Shown piece by piece: positions 34,476 through 45,108 of a stretch of 64,000 nucleotides of DNA. Position 1 is the first letter of the stretch. Each line of letters begins with the position of its first letter. The position numbers and the translations under genes are program-made. The notes under the pieces are model-generated. The model ran no database searches. It worked only from the letters and a program-made list of their open reading frames with translations, and was not told the DNA's origin. This stretch comes from Evernia prunastri (lineage: Eukaryota > Ascomycota > Lecanoromycetes > Lecanorales > Parmeliaceae): assembly GCA_003184365.1 (NCBI GenBank), contig NKYR01000054.1, positions 68,482-132,481 of the forward strand, read 5' to 3'.

Positions 34476-34955
34476 AAGCCTAGAATGAATGTGGTAGACA
34501 TTTTCTCCGAATCGCCATTTGAGAGGCGGAGACTGCGGAAATGGAAAGACTGACCCCCAATGCTCAACCTCGGCGAAGGCTCAAGGATCATCTCACCAGC
34601 CATCTGGATTACATTTGGCCAACCACGCAAGCCGAGGGTAGTATGGTCATGCCAGTGTGGTAACACCTCGGCCACGGGCCCGAGAAACAGGACCCGTTTC
34701 TGACTTCATCCAAAATATATGGCAACCAAAACTAAGGTACGAAAAGGCCAACATGGTTCATGTGTGTACACTGACATCGCCGTTTTCAGCAAGTTTGTCC
34801 TATAGTATGCGATTCGACCGACTGACAAGATGTTCTGAAATGCTTTTGGTCTATAACTTCAGCGATCAGTGTAATATGGATTTCGAGAGTGGCCAATACT
34901 AGATACAAAAATTCATCATTTTAACATCAGTCTGAATGTCGATCACGGATCGACC
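34476..34955. other. intergenic between convergent EFG1 and TPT1
   Basis: 480 bp of shared 3' space between two converging genes. No gene or structural element is recognised. Confidence 0.5.
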
Positions 34956-36261
34956 TCAATCATCCCAATGATCCTTCACCACGGAAGCGGGCTCATGCTT
35001 CTCGTTTCTAAGGGTCTCCTCTTTTTGGAGTATCTCCTCCCCGTTCCCTTCCTCTGGAGGCGCCTTTCCCCTATCAACTTGAGACACCTTTTCCCCATTT
35101 TCAAACCCGATACCCAACCTATCCATCCTGTTCTCCATCTGCCTCACCGCCTCACTCTCCACTCTCTCCCCGTACAAAATGCGTGGTGGATCCCCTCTCC
35201 TTTCCACCCACTGGAAATACTCAAACCTTAACATCTTTGGCTCCCCCACCCCCTCGGTTAAAATCACATCATTCTCACTCCTCCACCACTTCACCCCGTC
35301 CTTCAGGGACTTCTTGACGTCGACCCAAATCACAACTGTACTTGTAATCCTCATACCGGAAATTACCTTGTCCACCGGCCCCTCTTTCGGCTTACTTAGA
35401 GACTGGAATTTTGTATTCATGTCTGGCATTTTCTCAGGAAACTTCGTCGCGAAATGGATATGATTCCTTCGCATCGGTTTGAGCCCGCCGCTCCGCTCAA
35501 TATCGATCCAGGGCCTGTCGTCCGTCCCGTGCACGACGAAATCCGGACAATCGGGATCGGTCAGCAAGATGGGTTTAAAAATGTGCTCGCTGGCGATTGT
35601 TGAAATGGAATGGCCCTGGGTGGCACGGATGCGCCATTTTGCTGAGTCGGAGACCGAACTGGTGCTGGCTTTGGCGGAGGGTGCGCCGAGGGAAGCGGCG
35701 GGATCGAGCTCGATTTGGTAGCGCTTTTTGTCATTGCTGGCGACGACGGACTGGAGTTCGGCGAGGTCGACTTTTAGGGAGGCGATGCGGCGCCAAACGA
35801 GCTGGACGGGTTCGTCAGCTAGCCTTCATGAAAATAGGGGTTTGGAATTGCGCAGGAACGTGCTGTGTCTTTTCATGCCAATGCGAAGATGGTACAGGTT
35901 TTCAAATGTAGGGGAAGATAGATAGCACATCGAAGAAAAAACGCCAGGGTGCTATCATGCAGAAGTGTTCCTTGTTTCCAGTAGATCAAAAGGTATCATC
36001 GTACGGATAGCATCATCCAGCCAAGTCGTTCTGACGGAAAGAAAATAGACACATAGGTGAGATTTGAGGACTTTCCAACAGGTGCCACACATTCTGCACG
36101 AAATGGAGATATCAAAAACATACCACATCAGCGACATTAGCCCATCCCGCCTCATCCAGCGTAATTTTTTCAATCTTTGCCCCATGCCTCAGCAGGTAAC
36201 TCAGACTCTTCGAAATCTCAACCTCCCTCGATGCGCCTTTGGCTTTACGGCTGTTGGGCAT
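34956..36261 (-). CDS. TPT1: tRNA 2'-phosphotransferase (Tpt1/KptA)
   Basis: Exons 36261-36124 and 35801-34956 join in phase 0 to 327 aa. The splice gives GWANVADVLVWRRIASLKVD, which aligns without gaps to yeast Tpt1. The catalytic Arg-His-Arg-Arg set is visible: LLRH near residue 26, the arginine of RATQGHS, and SGMR; RNHIHFA is also conserved. The enzyme moves the 2'-phosphate left at the tRNA splice junction onto NAD+, the last step of tRNA splicing (and of HAC1-type splicing). The intron is long for a fungus, 322 nt. The reading frame stays open upstream to an ATG at 36585, which would add about 108 residues rich in Ser, Pro, Arg and Thr; homologues start near the shorter ATG, so I chose 36261. 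The C-terminal 70 residues are charged and extend beyond the yeast protein. Confidence 0.92.
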
Positions 36262-37122
36262 AGCGCGGGTCAAAGAGCCCGCTTTTGCTGAGTGGCAACG
36301 AACAGCAGGGGATGAACTTCTGGAATGGGAGGGATTTGGCGAGTACGGGGAAGGAGGAGAAATGTGTGTGACGAAGGAAGGGTAAAGGGAAAGGGTGGCC
36401 GTATTTATCAGTATTCTGGCAGTGGTGTAGTGGGTTCTGGATTCAAGAAGGCGGGGAAAGGATGACACCTCGCAGCCCCTTGTCGTATATCGATAGGTCC
36501 TCGGAATTGGATACGAGGGGTAAGGGGTGAAGATTCGCTGCGGAGATAGCATATGTGGATGTGATGTAGGCGGTGAAGAGTCCACGGCAAAAGTGATATC
36601 AGCCTAGCCATATTGTCGGTATCTCAGGGAGATATGACAGATTCTTCACAACGCATTGCTGGCGCATGGACAGCTGAGTCAAATCTACGACATCGGGGCA
36701 TTTCTTGGGTAACATCGAGGCTACTGCAGGGGTTACATGTGGTGGGTCCAGAAACCGGGATCACCGCATGAGCAGAGCAGGCCTGCATGATCGTCCAAGA
36801 AGGAAGCAGATGGAACGTGTTACATAGTGTAGGTAGCTCTATCAAATATCCCAATACTCTGTTCTCTAAGATCGCACAATCGCCAGAGGGTTGTGGCACG
36901 ATACCCACATATCGCTTTTTGGCCTTCCAGACAACCCCGTTCTTGCATTTGGCCCGACTAGCTTCAAATTTTGTCTAGACCCGAGTATCAGTATCACAAT
37001 GACTCGTATTCCGAACACCTGGACACCGCGCTCATTTGATATTCGATTTGGAACCCCACCCTAATTGCTACGATGCCGAAGCAAAAAGCTACCGATCCAA
37101 ACCGAGAGCTGTATCGCTAGTA
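36262..37122. other. intergenic, TPT1 upstream region
   Basis: Holds the TPT1 promoter and possibly an N-terminally extended TPT1 frame to 36585. The rest, up to the end of the next minus-strand gene at 37123, shows no gene. Confidence 0.45.
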
Positions 37123-39714
37123 TTACTGCTCTACGTCAGGCTGGCGCAGCCTTCCAGTAGCAATGCCGATCCTCGATTGACCCGCAGACGTATGTTGGCC
37201 GAGCGAGGCGATTCTTCTTTGTCGCGCCTCTGCCAAACGGCTGCTGTCGGCCGAGGACGGCGGTGTTGAACGATCAAGGTATCTTCTGTTTCCCGGCTGT
37301 ACATTTGGCGTTAGTGGAGATTGTGAGGCCGTGGGAAAGTAGCTTTTCCGTGTGGGCAAAGATGATTGCACGGATGGAGACCGTTGCGGGTAGTCAGGCA
37401 TTGGATGCTGGGATATATATTCTCGCGGTGTTCTCGTCTGCAGCGAACGTTTTGTCTGCCCAATTTCCGTCGTAGCACGGGACAGCGGCCTCCTGCTGCT
37501 TGTAGTATCCGTTTGACCCTCACTAGCGTGATCGCGGTGGATGACCGTAGAGGTCCTATCCAATCTGCTTGATGCTGGTGGGACCGCTTGAATGGGCGTA
37601 GGAGCTTCATGTGGAGACTCTCTGCGACTAAGGGGACTGGAACCAAGCGCAAGGCTCGTACGTCGAGCTTCCAGTCGGCTCATCACTCTGGAGCTTGACC
37701 TAAATTCCGGGTCGTCGCTGGTAGCACGAAAAGACCTTAGGTCCTGCAAAGACTGTTCATTCTTTTGTGGTGCTGCATTATCGTCCTGGCTTTCCGGTCG
37801 ACTTTTGCCGACGGCGCTTTCGGTTCCTGGCGTCTCTTCTGCCAATGCAATGCAAAGCTCGGTAAGGCTTCGACACATATTGTCTGTCTTTCTGCGCAAT
37901 TGCCTGTCGATCCCAGCGGAGGTCCCGGCAACAGATACTGTGCTGGGAGAGACACCATGTGCGCTTGCACTCCCTGCCATGGCCGCCAAAGTCAGCGCAT
38001 CTAAGACCGTGGCCTCCAAAGTTCTGTAGACATTCGCATTGATTGCAGATCTGGTCTTTGCCAAAGCAGCATGAAGGAGTGGATGTAGATCCGCAGTTTC
38101 CGGCGCTTTGACAGTAGAGGCTTCTGGGGAGGCACTCTTTATATGGCGATGTTTCGGTGACAAGGAATTGGTAGTCATAGTTGTTGTTGCAGTCGGGGGA
38201 CGTTCACGAAAAGTATTGGACATCGCTGCATTTGATGAGGCTGGTAATTTCCCAGTGATCTCAAGCTTGCGTATTCTGGACTTCATATCTTCGAGCTCAT
38301 CCCAGACGGTTGAGGGTGCTGTTGTGGACACTGTAGACTCGGTACCTTCTGCATGGGGCGTTTGAGGGTCCTCATCTGCATCTCCGCCCTGGTATTCACG
38401 CCTGGAAAAGTATGAAGACTCGTAATGGCCATTGGGATCGTGGGACACGTTGGATCGCTTGTAGCCCGGGCCTATGGGACCAGGAGATGGCCCTCGAATA
38501 GATCGTCGTCTTTCACTTCCCAGCGGTTGCTTCGGCGATCGATCTTGCTCCAAACCATCGTGCGTTAATCCTCCGAACGATGTCCTGGCATTCTTGGTGC
38601 GGTGTCGTTGGTCCAGGGGATGTGCAGACGCCGCATATGATCCATTTTTGGCCGAGGAGTCCCGGAAAGCGGAGAGAGCATTCTTTTCGGGTGGACGGTG
38701 GAATGAAGGTTTGAAAGACGATTCGTTGTGATTATGTAGCGTGGGCAAGACCTGTTGGCTGAACCCTCCGACACTGGTACTCGGCCGGTGTGATGGCGAT
38801 GGTCGGGATTCACGCGGTTGTTGCAAACTTGAACCTCGAATACGAGGACCTCTTCTTTGATTCCCATTCGACGGCTCTGGCCCATCGTCAACTGCCGAGT
38901 CTGCCCGTGCCAAGTTCAAGAAGAGGTCCTCGTGTGAAGACTGAGATTGCCGTTGGCCGCTTTCCTTCCTGGTAAACCCTCCATATTTTCTTGCCTGGTG
39001 ACCGTTGATACGCAATGTCAAGTCTTGATCTTCTTCACTCCCAGACTGGACATCATACCGTCCGTCCATTGCTATTGTCTCACCCGCGACTGTCGACGAT
39101 TGTCGTGATCGTTCAGAGCGCGCATCCTCCGGGGTGTTGTACTCGATATGATCATTCACGATATGGTCCGTTTGTCTGACGACAGAGTCAATGCTTGCGT
39201 TGTGTACCGTAGGTGGATGTATGACTCGTAGGTCGCTCGAAGGAGGGCTTCGCCAAGGCGATTCAGCGTTGTAGGAGCGCCGAGTACTCAAAGCCGGCGG
39301 TGGACCTGAGTATGTCTCTATGCCATAGCTAGAACGTGAGGCAGGTGGCCTTCTGTTCTGTGGAGATCGAGCTTCGCTGCCCGAAGCACCAGGTTGGGGG
39401 GTAAAGTAAGATCCGAGCTGTGATGCAAGTGGGGTAGGCGATGTCGAGGAGGATGGTGAGTATGCTTCTTGTGCAGCGAAAAAGTCGGAGTTGTTGTTTG
39501 TAGCCTTAGGAATAGAGAGTGATGTGAGATTGGTGGGCGCGATTGCTGAATGACGTGGTGGTGAAGGTAGCGCTACTGTGGCCGATTGGCCAATGGAAGA
39601 ATCTTTATTAGTCCGACTAGACGTGTTTTCTGATGCTGCTGATACAAATGACCTCTCACTATCTGATCCCGGAGATTCTTTACGCGTTTGCTGCTCATGA
39701 ACGCGTGAAGGCAT
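37123..39714 (-). CDS. large disordered Ser/Arg/Pro-rich fungal protein with short coiled coil
   Basis: An open frame of 863 codons from the ATG at 39714. The frame extends 17 codons further but starts there with GTG, after an in-frame stop, so an upstream exon cannot be excluded. Most of the protein is low-complexity Ser/Pro/Arg. Two ordered parts are visible: a short coiled coil at about residues 490-510 (TVWDELEDMKSRIRKLEITGKLP) and an alanine/leucine-rich helical segment at about 560-640 (LHPLLHAALAKTRSAINANVYRTLEATVLDALTLAA and on to NMCRSLTELCIALAEE). There is no signal peptide and no membrane segment. The WDELEDMKSRIRKLE segment is something I associate with conserved ascomycete hypothetical proteins, possibly cytoskeletal or septal, but I cannot assign a function. 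Many S/T-P and RxxS sites suggest regulation by kinases. Confidence 0.75.
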   Translation of the reverse strand: MPSRVHEQQTRKESPGSDSERSFVSAASENTSSRTNKDSSIGQSATVALPSPPRHSAIAPTNLTSLSIPKATNNNSDFFAAQEAYSPSSSTSPTPLASQLGSYFTPQPGASGSEARSPQNRRPPASRSSYGIETYSGPPPALSTRRSYNAESPWRSPPSSDLRVIHPPTVHNASIDSVVRQTDHIVNDHIEYNTPEDARSERSRQSSTVAGETIAMDGRYDVQSGSEEDQDLTLRINGHQARKYGGFTRKESGQRQSQSSHEDLFLNLARADSAVDDGPEPSNGNQRRGPRIRGSSLQQPRESRPSPSHRPSTSVGGFSQQVLPTLHNHNESSFKPSFHRPPEKNALSAFRDSSAKNGSYAASAHPLDQRHRTKNARTSFGGLTHDGLEQDRSPKQPLGSERRRSIRGPSPGPIGPGYKRSNVSHDPNGHYESSYFSRREYQGGDADEDPQTPHAEGTESTVSTTAPSTVWDELEDMKSRIRKLEITGKLPASSNAAMSNTFRERPPTATTTMTTNSLSPKHRHIKSASPEASTVKAPETADLHPLLHAALAKTRSAINANVYRTLEATVLDALTLAAMAGSASAHGVSPSTVSVAGTSAGIDRQLRRKTDNMCRSLTELCIALAEETPGTESAVGKSRPESQDDNAAPQKNEQSLQDLRSFRATSDDPEFRSSSRVMSRLEARRTSLALGSSPLSRRESPHEAPTPIQAVPPASSRLDRTSTVIHRDHASEGQTDTTSSRRPLSRATTEIGQTKRSLQTRTPREYISQHPMPDYPQRSPSVQSSLPTRKSYFPTASQSPLTPNVQPGNRRYLDRSTPPSSADSSRLAEARQRRIASLGQHTSAGQSRIGIATGRLRQPDVEQ

Positions 39715-40353
39715 TGCTTCGATCCGGGGCCACTTTGCCGTTGTAAAACTTGCTGGCGCAGGCACAGGTGCGCATGGCTCTTTCTGCCCTTTCTGCCTTC
39801 AGGACGAGAATTCTACCCAGCGACACTTGCTCTTTGCTTCTAACGATTTGTCAAGTAAGCCAGTTCGCCATTAAGGACCGTGGGGCATCTATGGATTTGA
39901 GCCTGCTCCAAGAAGCTACGTCTCCACGGTGGGGCCAAGCCACTTTTGGTCCATTCCGTACAGGGAACAGGGCTCAAACGACTTGTGCTGTGGCTTTTTC
40001 TCGCTTTGACTGTTGCTACAACCCCTACTCGTACAGCGTAATTTATCAAGAATCAAGATAGATAACTTTAAAGACCTGGAGCGTCAGGACTACCGCAAGC
40101 CAGGCTTAAGTGCACCAGGGAAACATCTTGTATTAAGATATAGAGCTTTGGGTTACAGCTCCTATTGTCTTTGTATTTGGTCAAGGCATTATTATCTCAG
40201 ACGCCCAATGATGTTGGCTGAGCAGATGAAGCTCAAGCGTCCTCCATTGCCGTATCTGCACTCCTCCCGTCTCCAATCTCACCATCCACAGAGCGATCAC
40301 CCTGCCAGCTGGCTTCACCAACGATACTCACTTCTGGCAATACCGGGAGTATA
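39715..40353. other. intergenic
   Basis: Upstream region of the gene ending at 37123. A plus-strand ORF from 40013 overlaps this stretch and runs antisense into the degenerate F-box-like region; it has no recognisable domain. Confidence 0.4.
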
Positions 40354-41435
40354 TCAATCTCGACATAGTATTTCTCCTTCCCTCTCCAAGTACGCAAAGC
40401 AAGTCCATTCACTGAGTGGTTTTTGTATCACCTGCTCAAGAAAGGTATCGAACCACGACCCGCTCTTCCAAGTAGAGGGAACCATCACGGACCAACGAGC
40501 TAGAGACTTGAATACAATTTCTCTATTCTTGAAACCGGGTATTTTCGTGCAAAGCTCGATGATTCCAGAGTCTGAGAAGCTCGCATATCCAGATATATCC
40601 CTCGGAGGTTGCCGCGCTTGTTAAGTATTTGCACCGCATTTTTGGCGTCAGGGTGTATGTTATTGATGCGCAGGTAGCCGAGACGGGCGATTTCAGAGCA
40701 CTGAGAGCGGAAACAACCCAGGGCTTTCAGGGAGCATAGCGGTACTTGTTCAAGTACAGTAAGTCTCCAAGATGCAAAGACCTAATCTCGCCGCACTTTT
40801 CTGTCCCAAGATGGTAAAAGAAAAGAGAGCATGGCCCGAGGTTGGGAGAACTAAAGTGTATTGAGCTTGCAGAATAGGAGCGCAGATTCTTGGTAAATTT
40901 GCCTGGATGTCAGTAAAAGGGCGAGACATGATGCTGGACCTGCTGGACATCTAGGCAGTTGGGGCTGTGGGCCGCGTTCAGGCTTGGTCATTGGAACAGA
41001 CTAATGCATTTTGGAATCAGCACTTCCATCTCTTATCAAACTTTCTTGCAAAGAATCCTGTTTGGGGAGTTAATTGGGTGACAGATGAAGTTGCTCCTGC
41101 AACGTGTCTCGTGAGTCTCGAACAGGAAGGCAGAACTTCGAACGTCTTACTATCATGTCCTTCAGCGGTGACAGAGCCCCGACTGTAAGTACGTCTTTGA
41201 AGGCGTCCGCGCGAATTTCTGGAGGAATCTTGCCGAACGCAGTCTCAAGAAACGGCGTTCGGACTGGGTAGCACTCGAGACATTTCTCGTTGGCTGGACC
41301 GCGTGTCCATAACTTGGATTCGTGATGTTGGTGACGTTTCTTCCTAATGGATGTGCGAGCCGTCGCAGGGGGTGGTTTACGGAACATTGCTGACTGGTTT
41401 GATGCTGAAGTTATCGACAGAGGGGCAGGGTGCAA
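40354..41435 (-). pseudogene. degenerate F-box/2EXR-like gene
   Basis: Protein-like segments lie in different minus-strand frames. First comes TAFGKIPPEIRADAFKDVL (about 41238-41180), which matches the start of fungal F-box-like proteins with a LPPEIR box. Next is QIYQESALLF (about 40903-40876), the usual 'returned to the bush' motif of these proteins. A one-base frame change leads to SIHFSSPNLGPCSLFFYHLG and EKCGEIRSLHL (about 40865-40770), which end at a stop. Further protein-like pieces follow down to 40354 in two more frames. The order matches that family, but no set of good introns joins the pieces, so decay by frameshifts is the simplest reading. A real multi-exon gene that I have not resolved is the alternative. 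Confidence 0.4.
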
Positions 41436-41685
41436 GACTTTTCAAGGACGCTCCAAATGACCTCCTCTTGTATTATGAATTAAATGTCAAGATTCGTAAG
41501 GTAAATTAGGCCCAAATAGGCTAATGGGACTCTCAAATGTTCTACTTCGACCGAAATTGAGCAACGAGGCAATTTGTGTTGACTCCTTAAGCGTGCTGTG
41601 GAGAGCCTGTGTCGAGACATTGAGTGTCATATTGCCACAGCTAAGAGAATTTTTTGCTTTTTCTCCGCTCAATCTACCTCTATCT

Positions 41686-42081
41686 TTATCCCATGAGCAC
41701 ACCGGCGTTGCCCAGACACCCCAGGGTAGTAACAGTGACCCACAAGTAGAGCACCCAGTGACAGAGGATCAGACATGGTTCGGGGAACGGTTGTATCCTG
41801 TGCGCGAACTTTTCCTCTTTGACCGGCATATCATTATCGCTTTCGAGCGGTCCCAGAGGCGGCGCCGAAGACTCGGAGACATCTGCTGAACTGGAGGTCT
41901 CGACGCTCAGCATGGACTGCTTGGCCGTTGCTTTCCCAGATGTAGTGTGTTCGTGAGGGGAACAGCTATTTGACGGATCTGGAGGCATGGTGTTTTGTTG
42001 GATGGTGAAAGCCTGGGGGTGCGGCGCCGCAGAGAAGGTCTTAGGATAGGTTTTTGGACCTGAGTTGAGAATACTGTTCAA
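41686..42081 (-). CDS. possible hypothetical protein with C-terminal membrane segment
   Basis: An open frame of 131 codons. An internal ATG gives MPPDPSNSCSPHEH and a Ser/Thr-rich stretch, followed by a hydrophobic segment CLILCHWVLYLWVTVTTLGC near the end. A possible GT donor lies just before the stop, so it might continue in the next minus-strand frame (41702-41487). I do not recognise it; it may be an orphan gene fragment or a chance ORF. Confidence 0.2.
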   Translation of the reverse strand: MNSILNSGPKTYPKTFSAAPHPQAFTIQQNTMPPDPSNSCSPHEHTTSGKATAKQSMLSVETSSSADVSESSAPPLGPLESDNDMPVKEEKFAHRIQPFPEPCLILCHWVLYLWVTVTTLGCLGNAGVLMG

Positions 42082-42343
42082 GGCTGGGGATCCTATCTCT
42101 GAAGGGAAAATGAGGTAATATGCTCAATATAATACTCCAATATATCTTTGCAACTTGTGCGTTGAGTCTTGGCAATTTTATGCCTGGACACGAGGTTATT
42201 TGAGTTTGATGTCATTTTGAGACAGGCCAGTCGCCTTTTTATTCTTTGATCAAATACACGAGCATTGCGCGCCGATAAACACTCCGAGATGGATCAGTTA
42301 TACTAACAGCTACATAGCCACTGCAATGCCACGCTGAAGCCCA

Positions 42344-42931
42344 TTATTTCATATTGTCCAACATGCAAACGGCAACATCATGAAGAAGCCGTTCGTCACG
42401 AAAGCCTCCAGGTCTTCCACCGTTACCAGACTCCGAGGTAGCGTTGCGGGCAATAAAAGGTGCGCCAGAGAGGTCCAAGGATATCGAATTAAAGGGGGCG
42501 GCGATGCTCGTCTCCGAGGTTGGAGCTTCCTGGCACCGGGGCGGCTTGCCGAAGAAGGAAGGAACCCGGGCTTTGAGATCCTCAGAAGGCTCCTGGAGTT
42601 CCTTCAAGACTTCGTAGTCGAGAACGCCGGCTCTTGAGAGCAAGTCTCCGTTATTGACCCGTCTATAATGGCTTCGAAAGCCAAATTCGGTAAAGGCGGC
42701 GATGGAGTCGCGGGTATCGATTTCTGAGTTTACCTGATCATTGGCGAAGTCCCGGAAGTTGCTGAAGTGGCAGCTTATGTCTATTAGGACAGGGAATGTA
42801 ACGCTCATAAGAGACGAGACTTACGGTTTCGGTCTTTTTGCTTGATCTTTGGGTAGGATGGTGTATATTGCGGCAACGTTGGGATGCTCCTTATACCTCT
42901 TGGAGGCTTGGTCGAGATTTCTGTGGAACAT
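42344..42931 (-). CDS. orphan two-exon gene, hypothetical 174-aa protein
   Basis: Exons 42931-42825 and 42761-42344 join in frame across a 63-nt intron with donor GTAAGT, branch CTAAT and acceptor TTCAG, all of good quality. The protein starts MFHRNLDQASKRYKEHPNVA and has a helical N-terminal half (NFRDFANDQVNSEIDTRD, AAFTEFGFRSHYRRVNNGD), then VLKELQEPSEDLKARVPSFF and a Ser/Gly-rich tail. There is no signal peptide, membrane segment or known domain. The clean intron argues for a real gene. It sits alone between a degenerate gene and a 2-kb empty stretch, so it may be lineage-specific. Confidence 0.5.
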
Positions 42932-44943
42932 GACCGTAGAGGTAGCTGTAAGACTATTGGGACTTGGTAAAGGATACGTAGGATTGGTTGTGTATGTGTG
43001 TGCAGCTCATACAGAGTGTTGATAAAGGGAAGAGGAATTTTCGAAAGGAGGGATGGCTTTTGTACTCGAGATAGAGATAATGCAATAAAAATGAAAACTC
43101 CATGTCGGAACTATGGGACAAGAGCCATAGGGACAAGTATGGCTTGGCATATAATATTCTGCGCATAATTGCTCCATTCTTTCTGTTTTTTCAATTGACT
43201 TGCTCGAGACAGCTTAAGAGACGGTTCAACGAAATCATGATGCTTTGATCATGTGGTTTGTGAGGGATCGTCTCTCGTTGACAGGGAAAGAGGGACGAGC
43301 AAGTTAGACCTTGAGACGAAGCATTCAGCCAAAAGTACAATGAAGGGTCGGAGTAGAATAAGTATAATGTCAGCTTGAATCCTGAGCTCAAGGTTTTTTG
43401 AAGGTGTCCAGATCAACTTCACGATCAACTTCATCTTGAGACTGAAGGTGATAAGGGAAAGGGTTTGGGAGATTGTGATTTCATACAGCAATCTGTACTG
43501 TTAGTTGTAATACTTAATGAGAGCCATAAATATACCTATCGGTAACTAGCTGAAAATAAGCTCGCGGTCTCTGTTACCGTGAATCCGTAAGGGGCTCTTC
43601 AAGAAAATGAAAATATACCACTCTGTATTCTAGTCAGCAAATCAACGGATAGAGATCCCAAACAGCAGCATCACCCACATGCCGCCATACTGCCTTTTGT
43701 CTCGAAAAAAGGCATAGGGGGGGGGAAGACCCCTCAGCACAGCGATAGTTCGGTGGCTGACAGAGAAGTCAAGAGTCCAATAGATTTTTCTTCTTTTCAT
43801 TTTCCGCCCACTGATTGTCGCGGGATGCCTTCTCTTTCAAGAGTTTTGTGCTATTTGAATCTCCGAGGAGAGCTCAATATCTTGATGCACCAGCTCATCG
43901 ATGGTAGTAACTTAACACTTCCAGGGGTTGAAAACGTAGTAGTATGCGTTTTTAGGGAAAGCAGACACGCTGGCCAGTTCCTCCAACAGTGTTTATCGTA
44001 GCATAGAGTATTACTGTACTAAGTCGCACAAGGAGTCTGCGACTTACATAGTATTCTAGGAACTGCGATGCTTTCTCAGCTTCGCCTCATGTTTCATCGC
44101 AGAGTGGCTCGACTGAATCTCATTCGAATGGGTAGAGAAGACGTGGAATTCCTATGGAGCTGCTGCAGGATTTGTATCCCAGTAAGCCAAGCCATGTTAT
44201 ACTCTATATGGCTAGTTTTCTGCAGTGCAGTCGCTCCTGAGGCTCCTGTATTTTTAACGTTCTCCAGCTGCGACTTCGCCCCGAGGCGCGCTCCATCTTT
44301 TCCTACGAACTATAGGAAACACAGCCTCGTTACATGTTTGCCCACGAAGGATCGTCAGCGTTCCACTACTTCATACAATGCGACTTTCTGGCTATGTTAT
44401 GTCTAAAACAATCTGGGCTTTGCGCTGAACAGCTGGAATCCAGCGAATCAACAGACAACTCGCGATGAAATTAAGATTGATTGCATTGGGATCTACTTAC
44501 TAAAAGCAGACATTTCAATCGCCTTAGGATCGAAGTTGGATTCCAGCTATTCGTGTGGGACAGAACGTTGGATCGTCTAAAAGCGAAATTGAGCGAGGGA
44601 ATTGACATGCTTTCGATATGATTGATACTTGCTGATATGTTTTGATGCCATAGCCAAAGGACAATCAAGGGGAAAGGACAGCCTGGCGCGGGGTGTCATC
44701 GCGCTCTTTGCTCCACGAGTGCTTCAAAGACAGATTGCAGAGCCACACGTCAGCTCCAGTGCTGGGTCATGGACATTGGATGTAGAAAGTCAACGCGTTG
44801 GCATAAATAACATGATTACTCTTGGCAATGTAAAAATGGCGACGCGAAGGACTGACGCATCCTTGTCCATCCTTCACCAGCCTCAGAAAAGAGCTCGGTT
44901 GTTTCAAGTTTCTGTCTCTGCCTGATGAGGATTGAACACGAGA
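42932..44943. other. 2-kb region without a recognisable gene
   Basis: Frames are short on both strands and none carries a motif I know. The stretch contains a G-run near 43718-43727 and is somewhat richer in A+T than the flanking genes. I see no transposon ends. Confidence 0.45.
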
Positions 44944-45108
44944 ATATAAGTATCCCCAGATGTCTTCTGGTCTGTCTCATTACATTCACATTACAGAACC
45001 ACGAACACCAAAGAAGAGACCAAGCATACACAAGAACCAAAGCACACTGAGCCAAAGTATCCAGAAACCAAACAACCAGCATCAAAAGCTAAATTCCAAC
45101 ATCACAAC
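44944..45108 (+). promoter_or_regulatory. TATA-like element and AC-rich leader of the LysM gene
   Basis: A TATA-like ATATAAG is at 44944-44950, about 160 bp before the start codon. The following sequence to 45108 is rich in A and C and nearly free of ATG, as in leaders of strongly expressed fungal genes. The role is inferred from position and composition. Confidence 0.4.

Noticed and set aside
40440..40520. A tRNA B-box-like GGTTCGATACC on the minus strand.
   Set aside because: The T-arm stem does not pair and there is no A-box or acceptor stem at the right distance.
40013..40624. A 203-codon plus-strand ORF.
   Set aside because: It has no domain, runs antisense to the F-box-like remnants, and its composition is not more protein-like than the opposite strand.
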